From Flavobacteriales bacterium (lineage in GTDB: Bacteria > Bacteroidota > Bacteroidia > Flavobacteriales > BACL11), in the NCBI GenBank assembly GCA_002697505.1, contig NZWA01000089.1, positions 1 through 40,997 on the forward strand: DNA of 40,997 nt. The letters run 5' to 3'. This document shows positions 17,141 through 25,544 of the stretch, in pieces (positions within the stretch are counted from its first letter, which is position 1; each line of letters opens with the position of its first letter). Made by a program: the position numbers and the translations under genes. Under the pieces are notes generated by a model, which saw only the letters and a list, made by a program, of their open reading frames with translations, had not been told where the DNA came from and did no database searches.

Positions 17141-17966
17141 AATTAGTTATAGTCAATTCAGTAAGTGGGATAAATGTCCATACACTTGGAAATTAGATTA
17201 TGTAGACAAGGTTAGTACATTCAAGGGAAACATATATACATTATTTGGTTCTGCAATCCATGAAACTATTCAGGCATACTTAGTTGCATATTATAATAAA
17301 ACTATCAAATATGCAGACTCACTTCCATTACATGATATTCTACAATACAGAATGGAAGAGAATTATAAGAAGTCCAAAGAACAACATGGTGATGATTTTG
17401 ATGTATCATTGGATGATATGAAAGAGTTCTTCCAAGATGGTATCAATATTATTGATGAGTTCTTGAAAAGAAAATCAAGTTACTTTCCTAAGAAAAGTAC
17501 TGAGTTAGTTGGTATTGAGTTAGACTTAAATCAGAACTTAGATAACAAACTAACTTTCATTGGATATATGGATGTGGTTATACATAATAAGAAAACAGGT
17601 CGTATTAAAATCATTGATATCAAAACCGCAACAATGGGTTGGAACAAATACATGAAGGCTGATAAGAACAAGACTAATCAGTTGTTATTGTACAAGAAGT
17701 TTTTTGCAGACCAAGCAGATATTCCAATTGATAAAATAGATGTTGAATATTTAATATTAAAGAGAAGATTATATGAGAATATAGTTTATCCACAAAAAAG
17801 AATACAAGTGTTTACACCAGCAAGTGGTAAACCAAGTATCAATAAGGTTATGACAAGATTAGACGAGTTTATGTCTGAGTGTTATGATGAAGATGGTAAC
17901 ATTATTGACAATGATTACCAAAAGTGTGAAAAACACAAAAAATGTAGATTATGTAAGGATTTATAA
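17133..17966 (+). CDS. PD-(D/E)XK nuclease with Fe-S cysteines (RecB/Cas4/AddB-like)
   Basis: 277 residues. Starts ISYSQFSKWDKCPYTWKL, typical of RecB-family nucleases. Catalytic residues: H43, D147 in GYMDVVI, D162 and K164 in IIDIKTA, Q183/Y187 in the QLLLYKK helix. C15 plus C265, C271 and C274 at the extreme C-terminus give the one-plus-three cysteine arrangement of Cas4 and AddB, which bind a 4Fe-4S cluster. Probably a 5'-3' single-strand exonuclease in recombination, replication or host DNA breakdown. It overlaps the dehydrogenase gene by 8 bases. No cas genes or repeats are present, so a CRISPR role is not supported. Confidence 0.85.
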   Translation: MSRISYSQFSKWDKCPYTWKLDYVDKVSTFKGNIYTLFGSAIHETIQAYLVAYYNKTIKYADSLPLHDILQYRMEENYKKSKEQHGDDFDVSLDDMKEFFQDGINIIDEFLKRKSSYFPKKSTELVGIELDLNQNLDNKLTFIGYMDVVIHNKKTGRIKIIDIKTATMGWNKYMKADKNKTNQLLLYKKFFADQADIPIDKIDVEYLILKRRLYENIVYPQKRIQVFTPASGKPSINKVMTRLDEFMSECYDEDGNIIDNDYQKCEKHKKCRLCKDL

Positions 17967-18430
17967 TGATTACACCAACACTAAGGTTAAAGTTATCAGA
18001 TTTTATTGATAAACCATGGGAACAAGATGTATTAGATGAATTATCTAATGTAGGGAATGAAGTATTTCAAAACCAATTCACGATTTATTTTTGGTATGAT
18101 AGAAATACAGAATCAATAGATTTGAGTAGGTTAAGTCAGTTCTTGAAACAAAGAGAATCTGAAACTAACAAACCACAAAAAACTATTATCAGACCAGAGT
18201 TTTTTGATAAACAAGTATTTTTTATTTGGTACGATGTAATACCAAGAAGTATACACGAAAATAACCACATTCAATACTCAAGATTTAGTTGGTTGTATAG
18301 TGACCCAAGTACAGGTATAGTTGAAGGTATTAAAAACTTTAAAGAGACTTGGGAATTTGTATCAAGAGACCCAGAAAGAAGACCAAGGAAACAAAAAAGA
18401 AATGATGATGAAAGTAGCAATCATAGGTAG
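17966..18430 (+). CDS. Hypothetical protein
   Basis: 154 residues, not recognised. It is rich in aromatic residues (QFTIYFWYDRN, QVFFIWYDVIP), suggesting a compact beta-rich fold, and ends with a very basic tail (ERRPRKQKRN). Starts by TAATG overlap with the nuclease gene and overlaps the start of the SLOG gene by 29 bases, so co-translated with both. Confidence 0.6.
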   Translation: MITPTLRLKLSDFIDKPWEQDVLDELSNVGNEVFQNQFTIYFWYDRNTESIDLSRLSQFLKQRESETNKPQKTIIRPEFFDKQVFFIWYDVIPRSIHENNHIQYSRFSWLYSDPSTGIVEGIKNFKETWEFVSRDPERRPRKQKRNDDESSNHR

Positions 18431-18809
18431 TAGAAGTTATACTAACAAAAGAAAGATAAAAGATTTTGTCTTCAAGTTAAAAGAAAAAGTTGGAGATGAT
18501 TTAGTAATAGTAAGTGGTGGAGCAAAACAAGGTTCTGATAAATATGCAAAACAATATGCACTTGAGTTTGATATAAATTACTCAGAGTTCCCACCATACC
18601 ACGAACCACATAATCAACATTGTGTATATGGTGCATTTAGATACAATAAACAATATAGTGTTGGTAATTACCATAAAAGAAATAAAGACTTAGTAGAATA
18701 TAGTGACAATGTGGTTGCATTTTGTACAGAAGGTAAGATAACAGATGGTACAGGTTCTGCATTAAAGTCCGCAAAAAAAATAGATAAAAAAGTAATTATT
18801 TTTGATTAA
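18402..18809 (+). CDS. SLOG-superfamily (YspA/DUF2493-like) nucleotide-binding protein
   Basis: About 135 residues; three ATGs in a row (18402, 18405, 18408) with AAGGA upstream. VAIIGSRSY is the first strand and glycine loop of SLOG proteins, followed by VIVSGGAKQGSD (phosphate-binding GG.xGxD) and a C-terminal GTGSALKSAKK segment. SLOG domains bind nucleotides or their derivatives, and some generate or sense signalling nucleotides in defence systems. In phages the single-domain form is common and uncharacterised. Confidence 0.75.
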   Translation: MMMKVAIIGSRSYTNKRKIKDFVFKLKEKVGDDLVIVSGGAKQGSDKYAKQYALEFDINYSEFPPYHEPHNQHCVYGAFRYNKQYSVGNYHKRNKDLVEYSDNVVAFCTEGKITDGTGSALKSAKKIDKKVIIFD

Positions 18810-18818
18810 CAAGATACT

Positions 18819-18837
18819 TATATATATGTATATATAG
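18819..18837 (+). promoter_or_regulatory. TATATATGTATATAT element (copy 2)
   Basis: Shares the 15-base core with copies at 6842 and 37766 and ends, with TATATAG, 23 bases before the ribbon-helix-helix gene. TTGATT (18802-18807) lies upstream as a possible -35. Confidence 0.5.
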
Positions 18838-18859
18838 ATAACAAACAAAAGAGATTATT

Positions 18860-19054
18860 ATGAGTGAAGACAAATTGACATCAGTAAAAGTTATTGATGA
18901 GTTATATCGTAAGTTCAAAGAGAAATCCATCTCTGAAGACTTTTCATTACAGAAATTAGTAAATCGTAGTTTACATTTATTTGTATATGATGAAGATTTT
19001 AAGGATAAAGTATTAAAAAATAGTGACTTGGAAACAAGTGGTTCTAAATATTAA
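18860..19054 (+). CDS. Small ribbon-helix-helix-like protein
   Basis: 64 residues. LTSVKVIDELYRKFKEKS resembles the beta-strand and first helix of Arc/CopG-like DNA-binding proteins, and a second helix follows (FSLQKLVNRSLHLF). It would dimerise and bind DNA as a repressor or transcription factor. It heads the glycan transcript behind its own promoter-like element, so it may regulate that cluster. DNA contact residues cannot be verified by eye. Confidence 0.5.
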   Translation: MSEDKLTSVKVIDELYRKFKEKSISEDFSLQKLVNRSLHLFVYDEDFKDKVLKNSDLETSGSKY

Positions 19055-19064
19055 GAGGTTATAG

Positions 19065-20489
19065 ATGCAATTACCAAAACTACAGAAGGTTTCTTCAAGA
19101 CCAAAAAAGAAGAAAATCTTATTGTTGTCAGACGATTTAAGGATGCATAGTGGAGTCGGTACTATGTCAAGAGAAATAGTATTCGGAACTATTGATAAGT
19201 ACGATTGGGTTCAAGTAGGTGGTGCTATCAAACATCCTGATAATGGTAAGATAGTTGATATGAATCAGGCAGTTAGAGAAGAGACTGGTGTAGAGGATGC
19301 ATCATTAAAAATTTATCCAATTGATGGTTATGGAAATCAAGAGATAGTTAGACAACTATTGGTAGAAGAAAAACCAGATGCCATCCTACACTATACAGAC
19401 CCAAGATTTTGGATTTGGTTATATCAAATGGAACACGAGATAAGACAAAGTATTCCAATATTTTATTACAATATATGGGACAACCTACCTTATCCAACAT
19501 GGAATGAACCATTCTATGAGTCTTGTGATTTGATTATGAATATTTCAAAACAAACACATAACATAGTTCATAATGTATGTAAAAATAAACCAAGGACAGA
19601 TTGGGATTCAACTTATATACCACATGGTATCAATGAAAAACATTTTTATCCAATCGTTGATGAAGACGAAACATTCAAAGTAAATAAACTAAGAAATGAA
19701 TTGTTCCAAGGTACTGAAGTAGAATTTTGTATACTATTCATCAATAGAAATATCAGAAGAAAGATGACTTCAGATTTAATTATGGCATTCAAAACATTCG
19801 CAGATGGATTGACAGAAGAACAAAGAAAGAAAGTTGGATTTGTTTTACATACTGAACCAGTTGATAATAATGGAACAGACTTACCTGCAGTTATTGAAGA
19901 GTTATGTCCTGACTTAAACATTGTATTTTCAAAGGATAAACTTAATAATGAAGGAATGAATCAACTCTATAATGCAGTTGACCTTACCGTGAATATTGCA
20001 TCTAATGAAGGATTCGGATTAGGAACTTGTGAATCTCTAATGTGTGGAACACCAATCATAGTAAATGTTACAGGTGGACTACAAGACCAATGTGGGTTCA
20101 AATTTAGAGACCATTTCTTAACTTACAAAGATTATACTAAGATTGAATCACTACACGATTGGAGAAAGTGGGAAAACAATAAAGATTTAACATATGGTGA
20201 ATGGGTAAAACCAGTATGGCCGAGAACTCGTTCAGTTCAAGGTTCAGTACCAACACCATTTATTATGGATGATAGAGTTGATTGGGTTGATGTTGCAGAT
20301 GCATTAAGATATTGGTATGATAAATCACCAGAAGAGAGAAAAGAGGCAGGACTACTTGGACATGAATTCGTAACAGGTGATAATGGTATGATGAGTGCAA
20401 GACACATGAGTGAGTTATTCATAGACCACATGGAAACTGCGTTTGAAAAGTGGACACCAAGAAAAAGTTATGAGGTACATGAAGTATGA
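19065..20489 (+). CDS. GT-B glycosyltransferase (family 4-like)
   Basis: 474 residues. LLLSDDLRMHSGVGTMSREI is the N-terminal acceptor-side Rossmann start with a glycine-rich loop. The C-terminal half has YIPHGINEKHF, LYNAVDLTVNIASNEGFGLGTCESLMCGTPII, giving the EX7E donor-binding motif of GT4 enzymes. It transfers a sugar from an NDP donor with retention of configuration. First enzyme of the large glycan cluster, 10 bases after the ribbon-helix-helix gene, with a 4-base overlap into the next glycosyltransferase. Confidence 0.85.
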   Translation: MQLPKLQKVSSRPKKKKILLLSDDLRMHSGVGTMSREIVFGTIDKYDWVQVGGAIKHPDNGKIVDMNQAVREETGVEDASLKIYPIDGYGNQEIVRQLLVEEKPDAILHYTDPRFWIWLYQMEHEIRQSIPIFYYNIWDNLPYPTWNEPFYESCDLIMNISKQTHNIVHNVCKNKPRTDWDSTYIPHGINEKHFYPIVDEDETFKVNKLRNELFQGTEVEFCILFINRNIRRKMTSDLIMAFKTFADGLTEEQRKKVGFVLHTEPVDNNGTDLPAVIEELCPDLNIVFSKDKLNNEGMNQLYNAVDLTVNIASNEGFGLGTCESLMCGTPIIVNVTGGLQDQCGFKFRDHFLTYKDYTKIESLHDWRKWENNKDLTYGEWVKPVWPRTRSVQGSVPTPFIMDDRVDWVDVADALRYWYDKSPEERKEAGLLGHEFVTGDNGMMSARHMSELFIDHMETAFEKWTPRKSYEVHEV

Positions 20490-21808
20490 GTAAACCATTA
20501 ATATTAGTTACAGGACCAGTTGCCACAAGAAGTGGATATGGTAACCACACAAGAGATATTTGTAGAGCATTGATTGAAAGGGATAAGTATGATATCAGAA
20601 TCCAATCTATGAGATGGGGAAACACACCATTAAATGCATTGGAAGAACATAATCCACACCATAGAGAGATTCATAAAAGAATATTAAAACAACCTTCAAT
20701 GGAAAAACAACCAGATGTACATTTACATATAAGTGTACCAAATGAATTTCAACCATTGGCAAAAAAGAATATTGGAATTACTGCAGGTATAGAACACACA
20801 ATCCCACCAGGTCAATGGGTAGAGGGAATGAATCGTATGGATGTAAATATTATTACATCTGAATGGAGTGCAGTTAATTTCAAGAATGTATCATACGATA
20901 AGAAAGATAATCAAGGTAAGTTAATAGGACAACTAAAAGTTAATAGTCCGATGACTACATTATTTGAAGGTGCAGACCCTGACATATTTAAAGAAACAAA
21001 TGAGTTTTCAAAACAACTTGTTAGTGAGTTTGAGAAAATATCTACTGATTGGAATTTTTTATATACAGGTCATTGGTTACAAGGTGGTTTAGGTGAAGAC
21101 AGAAAAGATGTCGGTATGATGATTAAAGTATTTTTAGAAGTATTTAAGAATCACAAGAATCCACCAGGACTTATACTGAAATCAAGTAGTGCAGGATTCT
21201 CAGTTGTTGATAGGGAAGATATCAAAAAGAAGATTGATTATATCAAGAGAGATATAAAGGCAAAAACACTTCCTAAAATTTGGTTACTACATGGTGACTT
21301 AACAGATGACGAAATGAATCAATTATATAATCATCCAAAAGTAAAGGCACATTTATCATTCACACATGGTGAAGGATTTGGTAGACCATTATTAGAGGCA
21401 TCATTTAGTGGTAAACCTATTATTGCACCATGTGAAACTGGTCAAAAAGATTTCCTTGATGAAAACAATACCGTAAAACTACCTGGTCAATATGTAAAGG
21501 TTCCAAATAGGTCTTTTCCTAAAGAATTTTATGTTGATACTTGTGAGTGGTTTGGTGTAAACTATGGACTTGCATCTCAAATAATTAGAGATGTACATAA
21601 AAACTATACAAAGTATGCTGTCAAGGGTAAGAAACTGATGTTACTTAATAGAAGAATGTTTACTCATGATAAAATGAGAGAGAAATTAGAAGAGATAGTT
21701 GACCAACAATTATCATCACTTCCAAAACAAGTTGATATAAAGTTACCTAACATGAAAAAAGAAGACAAAAAAGAAGACAAAGGTTTACCTAAGTTAAGGA
21801 AGATATAA
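20486..21808 (+). CDS. GT-B glycosyltransferase (family 4-like)
   Basis: 440 residues, related in plan to the preceding gene. LVTGPVATRSGYGNHTRDICRAL opens the N-domain, LHISVPNEFQP and TAGIEHTIPPGQW follow, and FTHGEGFGRPLLEASFSGKPII carries the EX7E motif. The lysine-rich tail ends LPKLRKI, echoing LPKLQKV at the N-terminus of the upstream glycosyltransferase; whether this is meaningful is unclear. Overlaps both neighbours (ATGA, TAATG). Confidence 0.85.
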   Translation: MSKPLILVTGPVATRSGYGNHTRDICRALIERDKYDIRIQSMRWGNTPLNALEEHNPHHREIHKRILKQPSMEKQPDVHLHISVPNEFQPLAKKNIGITAGIEHTIPPGQWVEGMNRMDVNIITSEWSAVNFKNVSYDKKDNQGKLIGQLKVNSPMTTLFEGADPDIFKETNEFSKQLVSEFEKISTDWNFLYTGHWLQGGLGEDRKDVGMMIKVFLEVFKNHKNPPGLILKSSSAGFSVVDREDIKKKIDYIKRDIKAKTLPKIWLLHGDLTDDEMNQLYNHPKVKAHLSFTHGEGFGRPLLEASFSGKPIIAPCETGQKDFLDENNTVKLPGQYVKVPNRSFPKEFYVDTCEWFGVNYGLASQIIRDVHKNYTKYAVKGKKLMLLNRRMFTHDKMREKLEEIVDQQLSSLPKQVDIKLPNMKKEDKKEDKGLPKLRKI

Positions 21809-22251
21809 TGTCAGAAGTAAAAACTAAATGTCCAAATTGTTTTTCTGAGAATCAATGTTTTGAAGAATCTACTGAACACTTTACTTCCTATATTTGTTTT
21901 AAATGTGGGTTCACAAGTAATTCATATTACAAAAATGATACAGAAGAACTAAAAAAGGCAGTTGAATCGTCAACACAATTGATGAATGAGATATCATTAT
22001 TTGACTATGATAGGAAAATAACTTGGTTTCCATCAGTATTAAACATGGGTAAGTTTGGAATAATTTATCCAGATGGTACTAAAAATAATTGGGTGTGGAA
22101 GTTTGCACAAGTAACTAAGTTAACAGAAGAAGAACAGAAAGACCCACAATATGAGGGACATGAACATAAATTAGATGTTGATAATGCACAATCATATGGA
22201 CAACATGAGTTTATGAATGCATGTAAAGATATGGGAATAATTAAAGAATGA
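21808..22251 (+). CDS. Zinc-finger phage protein of unknown function
   Basis: 147 residues with an N-terminal zinc knuckle pair, CPNC (about 8-11) and CFKC (about 30-33), then a mixed domain with FPSVLNMGKFGIIYPDG and many charged residues. This layout occurs in T4-like marine phages without a known role. It starts by TAATG overlap with the glycosyltransferase and overlaps the next gene by 4 bases. Nothing ties it directly to glycan synthesis beyond its position. Confidence 0.6.
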   Translation: MSEVKTKCPNCFSENQCFEESTEHFTSYICFKCGFTSNSYYKNDTEELKKAVESSTQLMNEISLFDYDRKITWFPSVLNMGKFGIIYPDGTKNNWVWKFAQVTKLTEEEQKDPQYEGHEHKLDVDNAQSYGQHEFMNACKDMGIIKE

Positions 22252-22733
22252 AGAACACATCTTGGGAAAGAGTTCAACCAGGTCAAATAGTTTCTTTTGT
22301 TTATAAGAATAAAAATGAAACAAAAGGAATCAAGAGAACCGTATTATGTTTAAGTAAAAGACATCCATATAGAAAGAAGAATGGAAGACTTACATACTTT
22401 TTTGTAGGGTTACAATTAGACACTGCCGTATCAAGACCAATAACTGCATCAAAGTTTCAGTCATTGATTGAACAATTTGGTGGACTAAGTAAAGATAAAA
22501 GGATTACCGAGGTTGGTAACTTTGAAGACACTATGTCAGTATCGGATATTAGACAATTATACAAAACACTAAAAGATTTCATAGAGAAGTATAAAATATT
22601 CAGAACATACAATTTAAGAGAATGTAGAAAAAGAAGAGTTTATCTTGAAGACGATTATCGTTATTTACCAAAAGAGTCTATGGATGATTTACTATTAGAA
22701 CAACAAATATCGGAAATAGATTTTGAACTATGA
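22248..22733 (+). CDS. Conserved phage hypothetical protein
   Basis: 161 residues, not assigned. WERVQPGQIVSFVYKNKNETKGIKRTVLCL suggests a small beta-barrel start like PemK/SH3-type proteins, followed by a basic helical region with RECRKRRVYLEDDYRYLP. A nucleic acid-binding role is possible but not shown. It is linked by 4-base overlaps to both neighbours. Confidence 0.5.
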   Translation: MKNTSWERVQPGQIVSFVYKNKNETKGIKRTVLCLSKRHPYRKKNGRLTYFFVGLQLDTAVSRPITASKFQSLIEQFGGLSKDKRITEVGNFEDTMSVSDIRQLYKTLKDFIEKYKIFRTYNLRECRKRRVYLEDDYRYLPKESMDDLLLEQQISEIDFEL

Positions 22734-23356
22734 AGATTACTTATGGTATAACCGTTCATAATGAACATGAAGAGATAAAGAAACTACTTGAGTTTCTTGT
22801 TGAACATCGTGATGAGGGTGATGAAATTGTTATATGTGATGATTACTCTGATTATCAATGTTGGAGAGTATTTGATGAATACATACATGGACAATATCCT
22901 GACATAGTTTTTTATGAACAACAATTAAATAATGATTTCGCAAGAAAGAAAAATTCAGTTATAGAAAAATCAACAGGTGACTATATATTTCATTTGGATG
23001 CAGACGAAATACCTAATGAAGTTCTCATGTCACAATTAAAAACCATACTTGAAATTAATGATGTAGATTTGATTTGGATTCCAAGAATCAATACGGTTGA
23101 TGGTATCACACAAGACCACATCAATAAGTGGGGATGGGTAGTAACAGAAAAAGGTTGGGTTAATTTTCCTGACTATCAAAGTAGAGTTTTTAGAAACCGA
23201 GATGATATAAGGTGGGAGAGACCAGTACATGAAAGGATTACAGGTTGTAAGACTTACTCACATCTACCACCACATGAAGAGTTATGTATTTATCATCCAA
23301 AAACAATAGAGAAACAAGAAAAACAAAATGAGTTATATAGTAAAATTATTAGATGA
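22730..23356 (+). CDS. GT2-family glycosyltransferase
   Basis: 208 residues. ITYGITVHNEHEEIKKLLEFL, IVICDDYSDYQCW and HLDADEIPNEVLM give the GT-A fold with the nucleotide-binding DDYS and metal-binding DAD motif (LDADE). A compact catalytic domain without extra regions. The last 29 bases overlap the aldolase-like gene. Confidence 0.85.
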   Translation: MKITYGITVHNEHEEIKKLLEFLVEHRDEGDEIVICDDYSDYQCWRVFDEYIHGQYPDIVFYEQQLNNDFARKKNSVIEKSTGDYIFHLDADEIPNEVLMSQLKTILEINDVDLIWIPRINTVDGITQDHINKWGWVVTEKGWVNFPDYQSRVFRNRDDIRWERPVHERITGCKTYSHLPPHEELCIYHPKTIEKQEKQNELYSKIIR

Positions 23357-24080
23357 ACTTAAAGACCAAGGTGTCGTAGGTATAAAACAATCATTTGAAG
23401 ATGAAGGTGTATTAGATTCAGACCTTTGGAAAATATCTAAAGTATGTAGAGACTTAGACTTAAAGTTAAGTGTTAAGATTGGTGGTTGTGAGGCTATCTC
23501 TGATATAAATCGTTGTATTGATTTAGAAGTTAATGGTATAGTTGCACCAATGATTGAGTCAAGGTTTGCATTACAAAAGTTTTCAGAGTCTATAAATAAG
23601 TTACCTTATCATGGTAACAAGTTTATTAATATTGAAAGTGTACAGGCATACAAGAATTTAAATGATATATTAGAATCACCTACAAGTAAAATGTTAAGTG
23701 GTATTGTAGTAGGTCGTTCTGATTTAACTAAGTCATTTGGATATGGAAAACAAGATGTTATGTCAGATGAAATTTGTAGAGTAGTAACCTACATACTACA
23801 AGAGTCAAAAAAGTTAGGAATGAAAACATATATGGGTGGAAATATTGGTACTCAAAGTATAGAATTTATTCAAGAGTTATTCAATAAGGGATTCTTAGAT
23901 TGTATTGAGACACGAAATGTTATCTTAGGATTAGATGAAAGTAATATAAATGATTTAAGTAAAATCATTTCACATATGTTAGAGTGGGAATCTTTGTGGT
24001 TGGAAAGTAAGGCAACACATTATAACAGATTCTCAACAGAGTATAATACAAGGTCAAAAGAAATACAAGATAGATTATGA
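23328..24080 (+). CDS. HpcH/HpaI aldolase / citrate-lyase-like TIM-barrel enzyme
   Basis: 250 residues. GVVGIKQSFEDEG, LSVKIGGCEAISDI, VNGIVAPMIESRFALQKF, KFINIESVQAY and GIVVGRSDLTKSF follow the HpcH/HpaI family order: metal-binding Glu (IES) and Asp in the GRSDL segment. The family cleaves or forms carbon-carbon bonds between pyruvate or acyl-CoA and aldehydes. In this cluster it may build a 2-keto sugar acid or similar precursor, because an HAD phosphatase and a CMP-sugar synthetase follow. Substrate unknown. Overlaps the LdpA-like gene by 4 bases. Confidence 0.65.
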   Translation: MSYIVKLLDELKDQGVVGIKQSFEDEGVLDSDLWKISKVCRDLDLKLSVKIGGCEAISDINRCIDLEVNGIVAPMIESRFALQKFSESINKLPYHGNKFINIESVQAYKNLNDILESPTSKMLSGIVVGRSDLTKSFGYGKQDVMSDEICRVVTYILQESKKLGMKTYMGGNIGTQSIEFIQELFNKGFLDCIETRNVILGLDESNINDLSKIISHMLEWESLWLESKATHYNRFSTEYNTRSKEIQDRL

Positions 24081-25201
24081 CAAGACAAGAACAATTACAA
24101 GAGTTATTCCACAATAACCAATATTTTAAAATGATATGTGGTGCAGGTAACGAAGATACCGAAGAAGTCAGAAGACTTGCAATGATTTATACATTGGCAG
24201 GTGCAAAAGGATTAGATATTTCAACAACACCTGATGTAGTAAAGGCGGCGATGGATGGTATTGATAGGGCATATGATATATCAGATAAACTTGGTATTGA
24301 TATTGGTGTAAGACCATATATTATGGTTAGTGTTGGAATGCCAGGTGACCATCATGTAAGAAAGGCACTTATAAATGAAGATACTTGTGTTAAGTGTGGT
24401 TTATGTGTTGCACCAGTTTGTCCTACAGAAGCGATTGAACCTATTCAAATAAAAGTTGAGACTGCATTTGTGATTACTGAGAAATGTATTGGGTGTGGTG
24501 CATGTAGTGCAGTTTGTCCTATTGTAGAGTGTATAACTTATAGTCATAATGAAAAGGCATTAGAAGAATTATTACCACAATGTTTAGAGTTAGGTGCAGA
24601 GAATATAGAGTTACACGCGGCAGTTGCAGAAACTGATGTAATTATGAAAGAATGGGAAATGGTTATTAAGGCAAATCCTGATGGACATAATAGTATGTGT
24701 TTAGATAGATTACACATTGGAAACTTTCAATTAAAAGATAGAATTGAAAAGGCATTGGAGATGACTAAACCAGGTTTAATGATATTACAGGCAGATGGTT
24801 ATCCAATGAGTGGTGGTAGAAATGATTTCAATACAACATTACAGGCAGTTGCAACTGCAGATGTAGTTAATAAACAATTTAACATGAGATTAAATAAGAA
24901 AGATAAACAATTAATATACAAAAGAAGAAGAGAGTTAAATGTTGTATTATCAGGTGGAACTAATTCATTAACTGCAGACTTGGCACTACAAGGTAATGTA
25001 AGATTCCAAGGAGTTGCAGTTGGAACATTTGCAAGAAACTTAATTTACAAACATATTAAAGAAGTCTACGATTATAATGATATGGAATTTTATAATGATT
25101 TAAATAATATTCGTGAAGCATATCTTATTGGAAAACAATTAGTAGATAGTAACATAAATAAAGGTGAAAGTTATGGGTCAAACACTTATATTCGCAGTTG
25201 A
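24077..25201 (+). CDS. LdpA-like iron-sulfur protein with two 4Fe-4S sites
   Basis: 374 residues. KMICGAGNEDTEEVRRLAMIY, TLAGAKGLDISTTPDVVKAA, RPYIMVSV, a dicluster ferredoxin segment and a C-terminal LSGGTNSLTADLALQG with FQGVAVGTFARNLI reproduce the domain order of LdpA, the redox-sensing clock-input protein of cyanobacteria. Cluster ligands: C104/C107/C110 with C115, and C137/C140/C143 with C147. The C-terminal part looks like a TIM-barrel end. In this context, between an aldolase and a phosphatase, an enzymatic role in an unusual sugar-acid pathway is more likely than clock control. Family match is by motif recall; function is inference. Confidence 0.7.
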   Translation: MTRQEQLQELFHNNQYFKMICGAGNEDTEEVRRLAMIYTLAGAKGLDISTTPDVVKAAMDGIDRAYDISDKLGIDIGVRPYIMVSVGMPGDHHVRKALINEDTCVKCGLCVAPVCPTEAIEPIQIKVETAFVITEKCIGCGACSAVCPIVECITYSHNEKALEELLPQCLELGAENIELHAAVAETDVIMKEWEMVIKANPDGHNSMCLDRLHIGNFQLKDRIEKALEMTKPGLMILQADGYPMSGGRNDFNTTLQAVATADVVNKQFNMRLNKKDKQLIYKRRRELNVVLSGGTNSLTADLALQGNVRFQGVAVGTFARNLIYKHIKEVYDYNDMEFYNDLNNIREAYLIGKQLVDSNINKGESYGSNTYIRS

Positions 25202-25544
25202 TTTTGATGGTTGTTTAGCAGAATTTGATTTTCCAAGTATAGGAGAACAAACTTCAAAACAAAAAAAATTAATGAATATTTTAAAAAAATTACAAGACAA
25301 AGGACATAAATTAATATTATGGACAAGTAGAGGTGAACCTGCACTACAAGAAGCAATTGATTGGTGTGAAGAAAAGGGATTGATATTTGATATGCATCAA
25401 GTTAATCCATTTACCAAAAAGATATCAGGACCGAGTCCTAAGATAATTGCAGACTATTATATTGATGATAAGGCATTAGAATTTGGTGATAATGAATCAC
25501 GAGACAGAACACTATTTTTATTGGAGAGATTGTTAGATGAGTAG
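25173..25544 (+). CDS. HAD-family hydrolase (small, capless)
   Basis: 123 residues from the ATG at 25173, 6 bases after AAAGGTG; an upstream in-frame GTG at 25164 lies within that site. FAVDFDGCLAEF holds the nucleophile Asp10 and acid/base Asp12, LILWTSR the second motif (Thr/Ser), a Lys follows in the PSPKIIAD region, and YYIDDKA is the Mg-binding DD. It would remove a phosphate from a small substrate. Its position just before the CMP-sugar synthetase recalls KdsC in Kdo synthesis, but the sequence type (WTSR, YIDD) is also a general phage HAD form. Confidence 0.8.
   Translation: MGQTLIFAVDFDGCLAEFDFPSIGEQTSKQKKLMNILKKLQDKGHKLILWTSRGEPALQEAIDWCEEKGLIFDMHQVNPFTKKISGPSPKIIADYYIDDKALEFGDNESRDRTLFLLERLLDE

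Noticed and set aside
17133..17966. Cas4-like nuclease as a sign of a phage CRISPR system
   Set aside because: No direct repeats with spacers, no cas1/cas2 or effector genes; the family is common in phage recombination.
18860..19054. 64-residue protein as carrier protein for the amino acid ligase (EDFSLQKL looks a little like a DSL motif)
   Set aside because: The rest of the sequence fits a ribbon-helix-helix protein, and there is no four-helix carrier pattern around the Ser.
20486..21808. LPKLRKI tail matching LPKLQKV at the start of the upstream glycosyltransferase, as a docking tag
   Set aside because: Short, lysine-rich and low complexity; chance or shared ancestry of a linker cannot be excluded.
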